Shown in pieces: positions 21,804 to 33,811 of a stretch of 64,000 nt of DNA; position 1 is the first letter of the stretch, and the number at the start of each line of letters is the position of its first letter. A program made the position numbers and the translations under genes. The notes below the pieces were generated by a model, which worked only from the letters and a program-made list of their open reading frames with translations, did not search any database and was not told the DNA's origin. The stretch spans positions 13,962,798-14,026,797 of the forward strand of contig NC_051068.1 of assembly GCF_004664715.2 (NCBI RefSeq), given 5' to 3'. Origin of the DNA: Peromyscus leucopus (Eukaryota; Chordata; Mammalia; Rodentia; Cricetidae).

Positions 21804-22436
21804 GAGGAAGTGGGCTCTGCCTCTGCATTTCTTTTCCGGAGCAAAAACTTAGCAGAAACTAAAGGAAGCTTCCATTTTGTGTGTTTTCAAACTACAATTT
21901 TTTTTAAGTGGCCATTTTGTGGAGATTTTTATTTTTCATACTCAAGATCAAATTGTAAGTAAATCTATACTATTTTATCTAGAAAAAAAAAAGTCGTTGG
22001 AAATATCCAGTGGGTGATAGCTTCTACACCTTCTCACCGCTGCTTTTTAATCCCTTGGAGGGGCGTGTATTAACAGTGCATCTGAGTGGCCACCATGAAA
22101 CTACATCAGAAAAAATGCCGAAAGACCCTCTAGCGGGAGTTGCTTGGCAGTCATGGTGGGTGGCGTCAAGTATTGGAGGAGTCCAGGGGCCTTCCGAAGA
22201 AGGGTGCTGTCATGAAAAACAGACCAAGTGGGAATGGGACAGAGGAGGTCCACGGCTGACCAGAGGCTGGAAGCAGAGTCCTGGGACAGGAAATAGTTCC
22301 TGAGGACGTTTTTTTCTGGAGAAAGTCTGAGTTTTAGTGAGACCCATTTTTCTGATCCAACAAGCAAATACCTTCTGAGACTTAGCAAGACTGGCCTACC
22401 TCGCCTTATCAACTGATGAGCCACACATGTGTGTGA

Positions 22437-22439
22437 GGT

Positions 22440-22480
<41 letters not shown>
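22437..22480. repeat. (GT)n microsatellite
   Basis: About 22 uninterrupted GT units. Confidence 0.97.
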
Positions 22481-22484
<4 letters not shown>

Positions 22485-22486
<2 letters not shown>

Positions 22487-22650
22487 CATGGAGGAGGGTG
22501 GTCAGGTGCACTCACCCATGCAGGCATGTGCATGAGGCGGTCAGCATGGGGTGTCTTCCTTCATTACTCCTGCCTTGTTTTTGAGCCAGGGTCTCTCACT
22601 GAACCTGGAACTCATTGATTGGCTAGGACGGCTAGCTGGCCACACCTGTT
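22485..22650 (-). repeat. B1/PB1-like SINE, reversed
   Basis: tttttgagccagggtctctc, actgaacctggaactcattg and ctaggacggctagctggcc resemble the reversed B1-like part of older rodent SINEs. Confidence 0.45.
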
Positions 22651-23527
22651 TTTTTTATTTTAGAGTTTTCTGTCGAAAAGAGTTGTACGCAAACCATTCA
22701 TTGTAGAAACTGGCCTGGCATTTTTGCCATGCATAATTCTAAGGATAACTTTAATCTTCCTTTATGTCCACACTACTTACTTTTCAGTCTGAATATTAAA
22801 CCCAAGGCCCCTCCCTCACACACCTGCATGTGTGCTCTGCCTCTGAGCCCAAAGAAACCTTCAGCTTTGTTTCGTCAAGGAAGTAAAGCTGGCCACCTCT
22901 CGGTTCCCACCGTGTCCTTTCCTCCACCCCTTCTGGAACTGACTACTTGACCTTAAACTCAACACATAATTGCTTTCTTCTGTTTTACTAAAATAACGAT
23001 AACATGTTTAATCCTCAGGCTTTCCCTTGGATCATTTGGAAAATAGGAAAGAAAAACTAAAAGGCATAATGTGTAACTAATTAGTAAACTTGTAATTACA
23101 TTTAAGCAAACCGTGGTTTCTATACATCACAGTAAGCAGTCAGTCTTGAAGACAACAGTGGCCGCTCCAGTGTCTTTGCCCGATGTTTTGGGGGGTGTGG
23201 CCACAGTTCAGTTCTTTAAGCCTCTTCTCCCTCTTTTCTCCTGATTGGAAGGGAAGTCATTTTTTGAAGTTTCAAATTATCCAAAAGCGCTGGATAGTAC
23301 AGGATCGTCCTGGCTGGTAGTGGCTGGTACTGGATGGTGCCAATAGCCTCCTCTCCCACAACTTCACCCCACCCCATCTTTTTAATCCTTAGATATCCAG
23401 ACAGACAACAGCAGATTCACAGCAGAAGTCCAGGGTGTGTGCAGGCTCTCAACTGAGACACAAAGTTCAAACCTGACACAGTGGGACTAATCCAGGTGCC
23501 ACCAGGCAACCAAAGACAAGAGATGCC
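22651..23527. other. unique sequence, conserved-looking patch
   Basis: 22960-23130 is single-copy and AT-rich, with ACTAATTAGT, TGTAATTACATTTA and AACCGTGGTTTC words (homeodomain- and RUNX-like). The remainder is unremarkable. Confidence 0.3.
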
Positions 23528-23742
23528 AGGCAGGGGATGTAGTTCAGTTGGTAGAGTTATTGCCTAACATGTACAAAAGCCCAGGTCCAGTTCCAAGCAC
23601 TGCAGAAACCAGGCATGATAGTGTACTTCTTTGATCCCGCCACTTGGAAGGTAGAGACAGAGGATCAAAAGTTCAAGGTTAGCTACACAGCCAGTTCAAG
23701 CTAGCCAAGACTACATGAGACTCTGTCTCAAAAAAAAAACCA
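23528..23742 (+). repeat. B4-type SINE
   Basis: An ID-like head (ggggatgtagttcagttgg) is followed by a B1 half (aggcatgatagtgtacttc, gagactctgtctc) and an A tail. Confidence 0.77.
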
Positions 23743-25080
23743 AAGACACTATGTCTTTTTTAAAATAAGATTTCATAGCAGTTACGTTGTTACAACAGTA
23801 TATCAAAAAGCCAAGTGATCTTAAAGCAAGGTTTCAACTAGAAAACTGAGCTCCTCAGAATCAACCCCAAAGCTCTCAGTCCTCCAGCTGAGATGGCTCT
23901 AGGTCCTCCAGTTAGATATGGCGGTGTATTAGTTTCTAGATGAAAAGGGAAAGGAACAGAGTAGCTAAGAGGCTGGAAGAGTGTTTGTGCTAGCAGCTCT
24001 GTGTGGACTTTTCATCAACACTTACTAGTGCCCCCTGGTGACAGTACACGGAAGATAAACTGTTCTCTGAAGCTGCCCTTCGTTAGAAATGGACATTGAT
24101 ACTGTCCAGGACAGGCCCCGTGCACCCGCCAAATTTCCTGCCCCAATTGCTCTAAATATGTCAATAGAGATGTATGGTCTTCAAACCCACATTAGTGTCT
24201 ACCAGAATTCTCAACCTACATATCCATGTTGGACAGGATGATGGGACACCATGATTTAACTATGTATATCCTTTTCCTTTAGCCTGGGAGTACTTTTTGC
24301 TCTCATCTTCATTCATATTTTTATTTTATCCATGAAGAAAGAAAAGGGTAGGGGGATGAGTGTTAGCCAACTAACTTTGGGCTAGGTTCATTTGAAGCTG
24401 TAGTGCCTATTTGCAACATTCTGGAGTACAGCCTGCATCTTGGCAGCAGAGAAAGCGCCCTATGTTCACCACATGAGCAGAAGGAAACATAAAAGATTTT
24501 TTGAATTTATCTTGTAATAAAATTCTTGTTGTACAATCATAACATACAACTAAATATTTAAAAACCCAAAAGAGTTTAAGAACAACAAAATGCTACTTGC
24601 CAGCGTAATTCTGGAGAAAATAACTTCATCTGCCTAGTGCAAAGAAAGACCACCAGACAGAGCCAGAATCAAGCTGATCCTTGAGCAGGGATCATGAAGA
24701 ACCGTGGGACCATGGTGACTCAGTGAGAGGTGTGTTTCTTCTGAAATACGTCACTATACTATGTACTCTGACAGCTGCTGGAGTGTGTCAAAAATGACTG
24801 GATCACTAGAGAGACTCATTTACATTCTGTATGTGATTGGCCCCAGACTGTCAAATGTAGTTCCATGCTGGAATTTCATCTGGTTTTCAATGAGATGACT
24901 GATGAAGGGGGTAAATGGGGTATACAATGGTTCAGGGAAGAGACTTGTTGCTTGTCTGTTTTTAAGAATATGTGAATGTTCATGTGCTTGGGTGCATGTG
25001 TGTTGGTACACGCATGCTTGAGTGCATACGTGGGGTGAGAGTTCTGGAAGGCTACTTTGGGCAGTTCCTCAGGCACTGTC
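23743..25080. other. unique sequence
   Basis: No mobile element recognised over 1.3 kb. Holds the CTCF-type motif at 24026. Confidence 0.35.
24026..24043 (-). promoter_or_regulatory. strong CTCF-type motif
   Basis: tagtgccccctggtgaca is close to the reverse complement of the canonical CTCF core (CCACCAGGGGGCGC family); the central CCCCCTGGTG is intact. It lies in single-copy sequence, outside SINEs. Sequence match only; occupancy unknown. Confidence 0.45.
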
Positions 25081-25645
25081 TACCTTTTGTTTTGTTTTGT
25101 TTTGTTTTGTTTTGTTTTGTTTTGAGATGGGCATATTAATCACTGTTGCTGTGGTATACACCATGATCAAAAAGTGACAGGGTAGAAGTTGATTCCGGCT
25201 TACAGTTCCAGAGGGAGAGTCTGTAAGAGTTGAGGGCATGGCTGCCAGAGCAGGAAGCTGAGAGATTACACCTTCAACCATATGCAGAAACCACAGAGAA
25301 CAACCATGAAGTGGGGCAGGACTATAAACTCTCAAAACCCACTTCAGGTGATGTAGTTCCTCCATCAAGGCTGGAACTCCTAAAGATCCCATAGCCTCCC
25401 TAAATAGCTCAGCCTACCAGGGACTATGTGTTCAAATATGTAAGCCTATGGGGGACATAGTTTCTCATTCAAACTACCACATACTGTCTCTCACTGGCCT
25501 GGAACTCAGAAATTCAGCCAGGCTGCCTGTCCAGTGAGCCAGCTGTGCACCTCCATGCCTGGAACGTTTACATGGGTTCTGAGGATGTAACTCAGATGTC
25601 CACACTTTCGTGGCTAACACTTTACCGTCTGATCACCTCCCAGGC
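25081..25645 (-). repeat. B4-type SINE split by an ORR1 LTR
   Basis: The reversed (TTTTG)n tail at about 25083-25125 and gagat are continued after the LTR by actgtctctcactggcctgg (25488) and an ID-like part up to 25645. The SINE was present first and was later interrupted at about 25131. Confidence 0.5.
25131..25487 (-). mobile_element. ORR1-type MaLR solo LTR
   Basis: On the minus strand it begins TGTGGTAGTTTGAATGAGAA and ends near the CACAGCAACAGTGATTAAT terminal region, the layout of rodent ORR1. About 357 bp with TG...CA termini and no internal part. It sits inside the B4 tail. Confidence 0.77.
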
Positions 25646-25649
25646 TCTA

Positions 25650-26038
25650 TGTAGCTAGAGTTTTCCTGCCTTGCCCACAGTCAGGACAAATCTTTGTCAC
25701 CCGCCAGTCCCACAGCCGCTCAGACCCAACCAAGTAAACACAGAGACTTATATTGCTTACAAACTGTATGGCCGTGGCAGGCTTCTTGCTAACTGTTCTT
25801 ATAGCTTAAATTAATCCATTTCCATACATCTATACCTTGCCACGTGGCTGGTGGCTTACCAGCGTCTTCACATGCTGCTGGTCATGGCGGCGGCTGCAGT
25901 GTCTCTCCACCTCAGCCTTCCACTTCCCAGAATTCTCCTCTCTCCTTGTCCCACCTACTTCCTGCCTGGCCACTGGCCAATCAGTGTTTTATTTATTGAC
26001 CAATCAGAGCAATTTGACATACAGACCATCCCACAGCA
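25650..26038 (-). mobile_element. Solo LTR, family A, class II ERV-like
   Basis: 389 bp with TG...CA ends. Perfect 6-bp duplication GCTCTA at 25644-25649 and 26039-26044. Shares the primer-proximal cagtcaggacaaatc block and the CCAAT-box block (about 25968-26010) with 45306 and 61655. A 73-codon frame inside it is chance. Confidence 0.92.
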
Positions 26039-26045
26039 GCTCTAC

Positions 26046-26330
26046 TTTTGTTTTTTAATTGATCAGCTTTAAGTTTATTGAAAACCTGCCATAGACACTC
26101 TCATATCTAGAATATTCTACAGAATATTAGTTCCATGAAACAAAAATCCTGCAGTAACATAAATTTTGACAATAGTGCAGCCCCCACCCACCACTGAAGC
26201 TCACAATGCAGTGTGAGCTGTAGTCCTTGAGGAAAGAGAGGGAATAAACTTATTAACACAATGTTTTCTAGATGTAATGGACCATAGAACATTCTTAGTG
26301 TTAGGCCAGTGTTAGCCTTTCAGGCTCATG
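26046..26330 (-). other. possible processed transcript 3' end
   Basis: On the minus strand an AATAAA word (plus-strand tttatt near 26075) is followed about 20 bases on by an A-rich stretch (plus-strand ttttgttttttaatt, 26047-26061). That is the layout of a retrocopied 3' UTR. I recognise no parent gene and find no TSD, because the solo LTR borders it. Confidence 0.22.
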
Positions 26331-26570
26331 GTTATCAGGTGTCATCATTTATTACCTCAAGATAATGAAATTTTGTATAATTATTCATAATTTTTCATCT
26401 ACTTTTTACATTTTGACAAGTTTATATATGTATATAACACATTGCGAACATATTCACCCTCCATTACCCTCTCATTCCTTCCCTGTCATGTGACTCCTTC
26501 CTCGTCACAACTCATCCCCTCTTACTTTTTTGTCTTTATTTAAATATTTTTATTAAAAATTTAAAAACCT

Positions 26571-26741
26571 GGCCGGGCGTTGGTGGCGCACGCCTTTAAT
26601 CCCAGCACTCAGGAGGCAGAGCCAGGTGGATCTCTGTGAGTTCGAGGCCAGCCTGGGCTACCAAGTGAGCTCCAGGAAAGGCGCAAAGCTACACAGAGAA
26701 ACCCTGTCTCGAAAAACCAAAAAAAAAAAAAAAAAAAAAAA
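26571..26741 (+). repeat. B1 SINE, young full-length copy
   Basis: Starts GGCCGGGCGTTGGTGGCGCA and ends in a run of about 22 A. TSD ttaaaaacct at 26561-26570 and 26742-26751. CpGs are retained and the right half has the aaggcgcaaagctacacagag form. Intact Pol III A and B boxes appear present. One of the youngest insertions in the window and the best marker for a cricetid host. Confidence 0.95.
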
Positions 26742-26751
26742 TTAAAAACCT

Positions 26752-26817
26752 ATCTTATTATATTCTTTTCCTCCCCCAACTCCTCCCACATCCAGCCTAC
26801 CTCCCTATCCATCCAAC

Positions 26818-26875
<58 letters not shown>

Positions 26876-27761
26876 AGAAAAACAGGATCAAAGCAAACAA
26901 AAAAACAAGAAGACAAAAAATACTGAACCAAACCAAAAAGCACATAAAAACATTGAATCCATTTTGTGTAGGCCAATTGGTGCAGGGCATGGCCCCTGCC
27001 CTGGAGTGCGGTTGACTTATCTAACATCACTCCACTGGAGAAAACTGGTTTTCCCTTTCCCAGCAGGTAGGTATCAATTGCAACTAGCTTCATGGTTGGA
27101 GATAGGACTTCGTGTGCACTTCCCCTTTTCAGAGCTGGGATTTTGTCTGGTTTGAGCCTTTGAGGACTTGTGCATGCTGCCACAGTTGCTTTGAGTTCAT
27201 GTGTGCATATTGTTGTGTCTAGAAAATGCTGTTTCCTTGGAGTCTTCCACCATCTCTCGTGCTTACAATCTTCTGCATCCTCTTTCACATAGATCCCTGA
27301 GCCTTGAAGGAGGAAGGGTTTGATAAAGACATTCCATTTAGGACAGAGTGCTCTAAAATCTCTCACTGCACATTGTCCAGTTGTGGGTCCCTGTGTTAAT
27401 TCCCATCTACTGCAAGAAGCAGGTACTCTGATGTGTGTGGAGTGAGACACTGATCTATGGGTATGCCCTATGCCATTTGGAATCATTTCATTGCTATGTT
27501 CCTTAGCAGAATAATAGTAGGTTTTCCCCCAAGCTCATGACCAATCTAGTCTCAGGTTCCCTGTCACTTTAGCAGTGGCAGGCATGGACTCCATCCCATA
27601 GAGCGGGCCTTGAATCTGTTTTTAAGTGGCTGGTTGCTCCCACGACCTTTGTGCCCCTGTTGCACCAGCATATCCTGCAGGCAGGTCACTGTTGTAGTTC
27701 ACAGTTGTTGTAGCTGGTGATATTAGTGATTACCTTACTCCTACAGTCTACCACTCTTGTG

Positions 27762-27811
<50 letters not shown>

Positions 27812-28010
27812 GTCTTGTGCAGGTGGCCACAGCTGCTCTATTTTCAGGGGTGCAATAGGCATGTTCAGAAGACTTCACAACACTCCTCTTCATCCTCTGG
27901 CTCTTCTAATCTGTTTACCCCTATTCTGTTCCCTAGGCCTTGAAGGGAGTGTGTAGATCATGTAAATGTTCCATTTGGGCCTGTTTACTCACAATTTAAA
28001 AATTTGAGAT
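26752..28010. mobile_element. L1 (Lx-type) non-coding fragment
   Basis: The text from tgtaggccaattggtgcagg through ctggagaaaactggttttcc, tccagttgtgggtccctgtg and gcaggcaggtcactgttg is one I associate with rodent Lx-group L1 untranslated sequence. It holds a (CT)n run at 26823-26872 and a (GT)n run at 27762-27809. The minus-strand frame of 229 codons (26797-27486) includes an Arg-Glu stretch from the CT run and no domain. Orientation is uncertain. Confidence 0.55.
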
Positions 28011-28084
28011 AAGTAGTTCCCAGCCCCAAATAATCCAGCAGATAGCTAGCAATGTCTGAAGAGATGGGTTTGATTGCTCATTTG

Positions 28085-28275
28085 TTTTTACAATTCTTTG
28101 TTTATTTGTTTGTTTCAGAGGCCAAATGTATGCCACTCTGCATGTGGAAGTCAGAGTACAACTGGCATGCTGTGGTTCTCTCCTGCCATTCTAGGGTTCT
28201 TAGGATTGAACTCAGGTTGTCAGGTCTGGCAGCAAGCACCCTTACCTGCTGTGCTCTCTTTCGGGCCCTTTCTGA
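28085..28275 (-). repeat. B3/B2 SINE, reversed
   Basis: tctgcatgtggaagtcagag, gaactcaggttgtcaggtc and gcaagcacccttacctgctg mark a diverged reversed copy. Confidence 0.65.
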
Positions 28276-28389
28276 AGATAATCTTTTAAAAATTATTTTC
28301 ATTTTATTTACTTTGGTGGGATTTTATGTTTTCTAAGTTAATATACAAAGTACTTGTTTGATTGAAACATAAATATATTTTCAAAGAAT

Positions 28390-29740
28390 ATAGGGGTCCA
28401 GCCCCTTAATAGCTTTTTCTCAGGATCCGTGGAAGAATCTACAAGCAGCTGAGGAATCTAGTCTTAATGATACCAAATGAATTTATGTACACGATACTCT
28501 CTAGTCCATACACTTTATTCTTCTGAGTCAAAATCTATCTACACAGCTTCAATTCTGTTCTCATACTTAGCTCCTTTCTTGCCTGATAGCTCTACACTTT
28601 TCTGCTGTTCTTTCTAAATTCTATCTTAATTCTCCCATCTGGTTCTTTTCCATCTAGTTCTTCCCCATTCTCCATCTCATTCCACTAGTTCTCCCCCAAG
28701 TCTCTGAGGCTTTCAGTTATATACCCACACAAAGCAGCAATTCTCTGGCCAAGGCAAGGTCACCCAGGCTTGAATTCTTACAGGGTCATAAAGGCAGGTA
28801 AGAGTTTACCTCAGGCAGTGACTGTCAGGCTTTCTTTTACAACCCAATAGGGGAGTGGATAAGTAGGTGGGGTCAACTAACAGCTAAAATCGGTTAATAT
28901 ATCAGAAAAGGGGAATTTATATGCTCAAACTACATTTTTAGAAGTGGTTAGGTAAAATGTTAGGAGTCTACAATGTTAATATAAATCATGAGTAAAATAA
29001 AACTGCCTATTTTTCTTTAGGAGTCATGACTGTCCCTGTAAAACTCAGCTGCATAGTTTTCTGGCAGAGTAGAGGTAGCTAGGCAGCCTGTGTCACAGCT
29101 TGATGCACCTGGGATGTAAAAGCCTCTCTGTTCTGAGTAATTGTTAAAGGGGAAGTCTAGAGATACCATTAGGGCTAATGGGAGAAAGGAGGGTTTAAGC
29201 TTAATTTGCACAAGAAACAAAACCTTGTACCTAATATCTGCCTGATCTTGGCAGTTGTCTCTGTATGGATGTTTACTTTATTTCAGGAGACTAGCAGGTG
29301 GTCTGGAATGTTTATCTGACTGCAGTCTGTCCTTGGAATTGAGAAATATCTCAGATAAAATGCTTTTGTCGGGAGATAGCCCTGGCATTGGATACTTGCT
29401 AATGAACATAATTACAGAAGGCAGATATCTGAGTCTAATGCTAAAAAGGAAAGACAAAGGCCTGGAAAAAGGAAGTCTTGCCTGTGTGACTGTTGTCAAT
29501 ACAGTTGGGGGAAGTATCCAAATACCTTAATTGTATGGGAAAAACTGTGCCCAATGAATGATCAAACACACTGCAAGAAGTTCTTAGGAAAAAGAATTGC
29601 AGGAAACAGCTGATATATTCAAAAGCCAAATAACCCCAATACTCCTTAAGCCTTGGCTTCTTCTGGAAAAACTCCTTGATTCTTCCAGGTAATAGCTTTG
29701 TCATAGTCAGCTGAATTCCTACTTCATATTTCTGAGGCTC
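28390..29740. other. probable LTR-element remnant, unclassified
   Basis: A continuous block of low-CpG sequence with a CT-rich part (28600-28700) and the phrase gtgactgtcaggctttctttt. I think it is rodent ERV-derived, but I see no TG...CA boundary with a TSD and no pol-like frame. Open frames of 73-91 codons have no domain. Confidence 0.3.

Positions 29741-29742
<2 letters not shown>

Positions 29743-29783
<41 letters not shown>
29743..29783. repeat. (GT)n microsatellite
   Basis: About 20 GT units followed by a CT/CCT-rich flank. The His-Thr stretches in minus frames come from it. Confidence 0.97.
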
Positions 29784-29785
<2 letters not shown>

Positions 29786-31192
29786 TTCTTCTCCTCCCTC
29801 CTCCCTGCCCCCTCCTGTCTCCCTGACTGCTCTTGCTGCACCCTCCTGAATTCTACAGCCCACCCATGTTTATCTAACTTTAGCAGTGGCATCAGAACCA
29901 CAAGAGGAGCATTGAGTGTAGAAAACCTTGGTCTAGTGAGCCCAATTAGTACCCAGCATTAACTCTCTTTACTCTGGAGGGCTGCAGGCCAAAGATTGGC
30001 CACTTCATCTAGAACTATTCCATTCTGCCATGCACAAACTGAAGGCAAATCAAAGTCAGAAAAACAAACACACAGTATTCACTGATTCTAAAAATACATA
30101 CATCAAGGATTCCAGGAAATCTCCTTCTGGTCCTTGTCAGTGTTCTGTGTTGGGCAGGACGATCAAAGAAAGAGGGTCACCCCAGAATGTAATCTAGGCT
30201 CTGTAGCAGCAGGGAGATCCAGCCTCTGATGGACTGAACCTCTAACAGCTGCTCAGAATCATATTTATTGATTGTTACACAAAGGTTGTTTTTTGGGTAA
30301 AACCCAATTCCTCATACTAAAGCCTTTTGATCTATTTTACATGTTCTCTGGAGGAAATAATCACACCCCTGCAAATTTAGTCCTTATTGTGTACTGTTTG
30401 AGGTACCCAATAATGGAAGATGCTCCAGGTGTGCCGGGATAGTTTTGTGACTAAAGTCATGCAACAGATGCAAAACTCCATCAGAAAAAATGACTCTACA
30501 AATCATAGAATACAATCACTGTTCTCTACTATGTTTTCTTCAAGGTCTCAGTACCTCCATCAAACACTAATACATTCTACTGTTACCCTAGATACAGTGA
30601 GAAACAACTGTTACATTCTAATGTTTACCTTAGATACAATGACTCTGATAGATTCCTTCAAACACAAAATAGCAAAAACTGATTCACTTTGTAGGGAATT
30701 TTCTTCTCCCCCAACTATTGATGCAGCTTTCAATTCAATGACTAAAATGTTATTTCAAATTCAATATATTACAGTTGTATAAGTACTGTGAAAACATTCC
30801 AGGAGTATCGTCTCTAGTGTTCCTTGATTGCATTCTAGAAGTAATTTAAACAATGTTCTTGGATAATATTTTTCCTATGTCAAAGAGTCACACATAGTAA
30901 TAGAATGTGTATTTAAACCAAAAAGTTATTTCAAACAGCAGAACAGAAAAACTGAGAAGAGCACTGTGCCTGGCTAGTGGCATTTTTGTTTTCCTAATGA
31001 CATATAAATAGTGTCATGCTGTATTCTGTAACATGATAGATGTAAATTCCTAACCTAAACATCAGCAAACCAACTCCATTGATATTTGTTAAAGGATGAC
31101 TTGCCATGTCCAAACTACATTCACCCCAGAATGTAAGATCACTTCACCTTAAAATCAATTATAATTCACCATGTTACAGATTGGGAAATAGA
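29784..31192. other. unclassified sequence
   Basis: No confident repeat. A 120-codon plus frame (30420-30782) has no recognisable domain; the region is AT-rich with stops frequent elsewhere. Confidence 0.3.
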
Positions 31193-31402
31193 GTCTAAAG
31201 AGATACTCAGTGGTTAAGAGGACTGGATACTCTTGTATAGGACCCAAGTTGGATTCTCAGTATCCACATGTGGCTCTGACTTTAATTCTAGTTCTAGGAG
31301 ATCCATTGCCCTCTTCTGGACACCAGTGGTACTGCACACATATGGTACACAAACATGCATGCCAGCAAAACACTCATCCATGGAAAAAGAGAGAGAGAGA
31401 AA
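31193..31402 (+). repeat. B2/B3 SINE with (GA)n tail
   Basis: tctaaagagatactcagtgg, tggttaagaggactggatac, gttctaggagatccattgccctc and a GAGAGAGA end. Confidence 0.72.
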
Positions 31403-31654
31403 CAGCATTGCTTTCTGGTATTGGGATTGAAAGTAGGGCATTGTGCTCACAGAGTGGCAATGCAATTGAGCTGCACTTGAGCTAAGGGAAGTACCAGGAC
31501 ACCTTCTATACAAATGTAGAAGAGTCTTGAAATTCAACATCTGGCTATGTATCACAGACTAGAACTGAAGGACCTCTTTGAACTAGTAAAGAGTATTAAT
31601 CAACAAATAAGCTGCTGAGGATAATAAAACACAGCTCTGTTTTTCATTTGTGTT

Positions 31655-31785
31655 CGGTTTTCATTTTAGTTTGTTTCGGTGTTGAGGTAGGATCTCTCTA
31701 TGTAGCCCAGGCTGCCTCAAATTCACAATCTGCCTGTCTCTGCCTCCAGAGTTCAGGGATTACAGAGGACCACCACCTGTACAAG
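31655..31785 (-). repeat. B1 SINE, reversed
   Basis: ttgaggtaggatctctctatg, tagcccaggctgcctcaaattc, tctgcctccagagttcaggg; diverged. Confidence 0.68.
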
Positions 31786-33469
31786 CATAGGATCCTGAAA
31801 GCTTTCCATATGGCTTACTGTCCCCAATTCAGTCTGGTGCTGCGTAAGACCCCAGGCTTCACAGCAAAGCACTTGAAGGAATTGAGAATGAATTGTCCCC
31901 AAAAGAAAAAAGCTGTTGCTGTTTACACGAAATACAACTATGAAACAGAAATCCTAAATTAGCAACCAGTGATTCTAGATCAACAGTTTGTAAAACTAGG
32001 AGAAATGAAATGAGTTTATAGGAAACATTGTATCAATCCTATGTCTACAACAAGTAGCTAAAATAGCATGAGATATACCCAGAGCCTAAGGTTTTGAGAT
32101 TCCTGTGGAGAAAACTATACAACTTTATTAATCAGCATAAAGAAGGCCTAAATAGAGACACACCACATTAGCTGAGTAGAATAACCAAGTGGGATGTGAT
32201 TTTTCTTCAGTTAATTTATACATTAATAGAAAACAACTAAAATCTCAACTTTTTGTGAATTTTAACAGGCTGCATCTAAATTTAACATAGAAATATGTAA
32301 AGGCAAAATTAACAATCACAATTCCAAAAAGAACAGTGTAGGTTTACTTTATGAAATAGTAAGGTATTAAAAAGGGTTGTGAACGTACAGTATGGCTCGT
32401 TAAGGAAGAGAATGGCTCAGTTGCCTTTAGTCTACTGGCTATGGGTGAGATAGGACCTCTGTTGGTCTTTTCTGTATCGAACACACAAATTGCAAGCCCA
32501 GTGCCACTTAGAGATCCTTGGCAGCAATTAACTATGCAGCTCACACACAATTGAGCCTGTATGATAATGAGTATTCAGAGACAGGTAATGCCTGGGGGGC
32601 ACTCACCAACCTAAGACAGAGCACCTGTGTGGCCTGGGCAGGCTTCTCCATGACGGGTAAAGTGACCTGCTGACGTCCCACGCAAGCCAAGTCAGAAGCT
32701 CATTTTTTAATAAAAGGGGGACCTGCAGGTCCCTGGCCCCCCGTTTTGGGTAACTGTTGCCTTGCTTGCGGATCTTGACCTTGATATCCTCCCTATGCTA
32801 ATTCCCTGCCAGGTTCTACCGTCCTGAATGCTTAAAGGAAGTTCCTTGTCTGTATATCCTGAATAATGGGCGTTAACAGCTTAGATGCAAGATTGTAAAA
32901 CATCAGTAGCAAACTTCTGCCCTCCAGGATCCTCCCATTGTGCTGTAAGCCTGTAATTAAGACTCCTACCCCCTTCAAGAAATAACATTCGACATTTAAA
33001 ATTATATATATATATATAATTGAATGAATACTGTGAATGTAATCTATGAATACCACAAATGTGATTAATATCATGAGTGTAAGTAATGAATATCATGAGT
33101 GATGAGTGTAATTTAAAAAATATATAAATAAATAAAAAGAAAAAAAGAAACAAAAACAAAACAAAACAAACAAGAGGGTCATGATTAAAGCCACATAAGT
33201 GTTGGTAGAGGAGCAGACCAGTTGATCAGCAAACACACTCCACACATGACACTTGTCACTCCAGGTCATTGTGGGTATGGTGATGGGGCCACAGAGTAGC
33301 AGTGGGAAAAGATAAAACTCTATCCTTAACTCATGCCACACAAAGAAAGAACTCCAGCTCTGAGAATGAAGGACAGTGGCTTACTCGTTCAGAGTGTGGG
33401 AGGATTCCATTGCCAATGAGGCCTAAGTCTTCCCTGCCACTTGTCAAGTTGTCATAAGTTCACTAAAAA
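31786..33469. other. unclassified sequence with an ERV-like patch
   Basis: 32577-32850 (actcaccaacctaagacag, gggggacctgcaggtccctgg) reads like LTR or leader sequence of a rodent retrotransposon, but no boundary is evident. A (TA)n run lies at 33001-33020 and an A-rich stretch at 33113-33175. No gene. Confidence 0.3.
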
Positions 33470-33735
33470 CTGTAGCTCAGTGGGTAGAGCTATACTGTGC
33501 AAGTGGGAAGAGCAGAGTTGGGATCCCTACATGCACACAAAAGGCAGTGCTCGGGAGTTGGAGACAAAGACTCCAGGGAAAGCCAGGTAGACAGACTGAC
33601 CAACATGACAGGCTCAGTTCAGTGAGTGATCTTGCCTCAGTCAGTAAGGTAGAAGGCAATCAACCTCTGACCTCCAAATGCACACACATACATCACAAAT
33701 GTGAACATGCATACACATATGCACTCACCACATTC
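33470..33735 (+). repeat. diverged B2/B4-like SINE
   Basis: gtagctcagtgggtagagc is a tRNA-like head and a CACACA/CATACA-rich 3' part follows. The middle is too diverged to place. Confidence 0.4.
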
Positions 33736-33811
33736 AAGCATATGACCAAAAAAAAAAATAGCTTAACTTCATCAAGCTCCACCACCATAAATATCTAAAA
33801 ACACAACTCAC

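Noticed and set aside
26797..27486. 229-codon minus-strand frame
   Set aside because: Lies across a (CT)n run and rodent L1 non-coding text; no domain.
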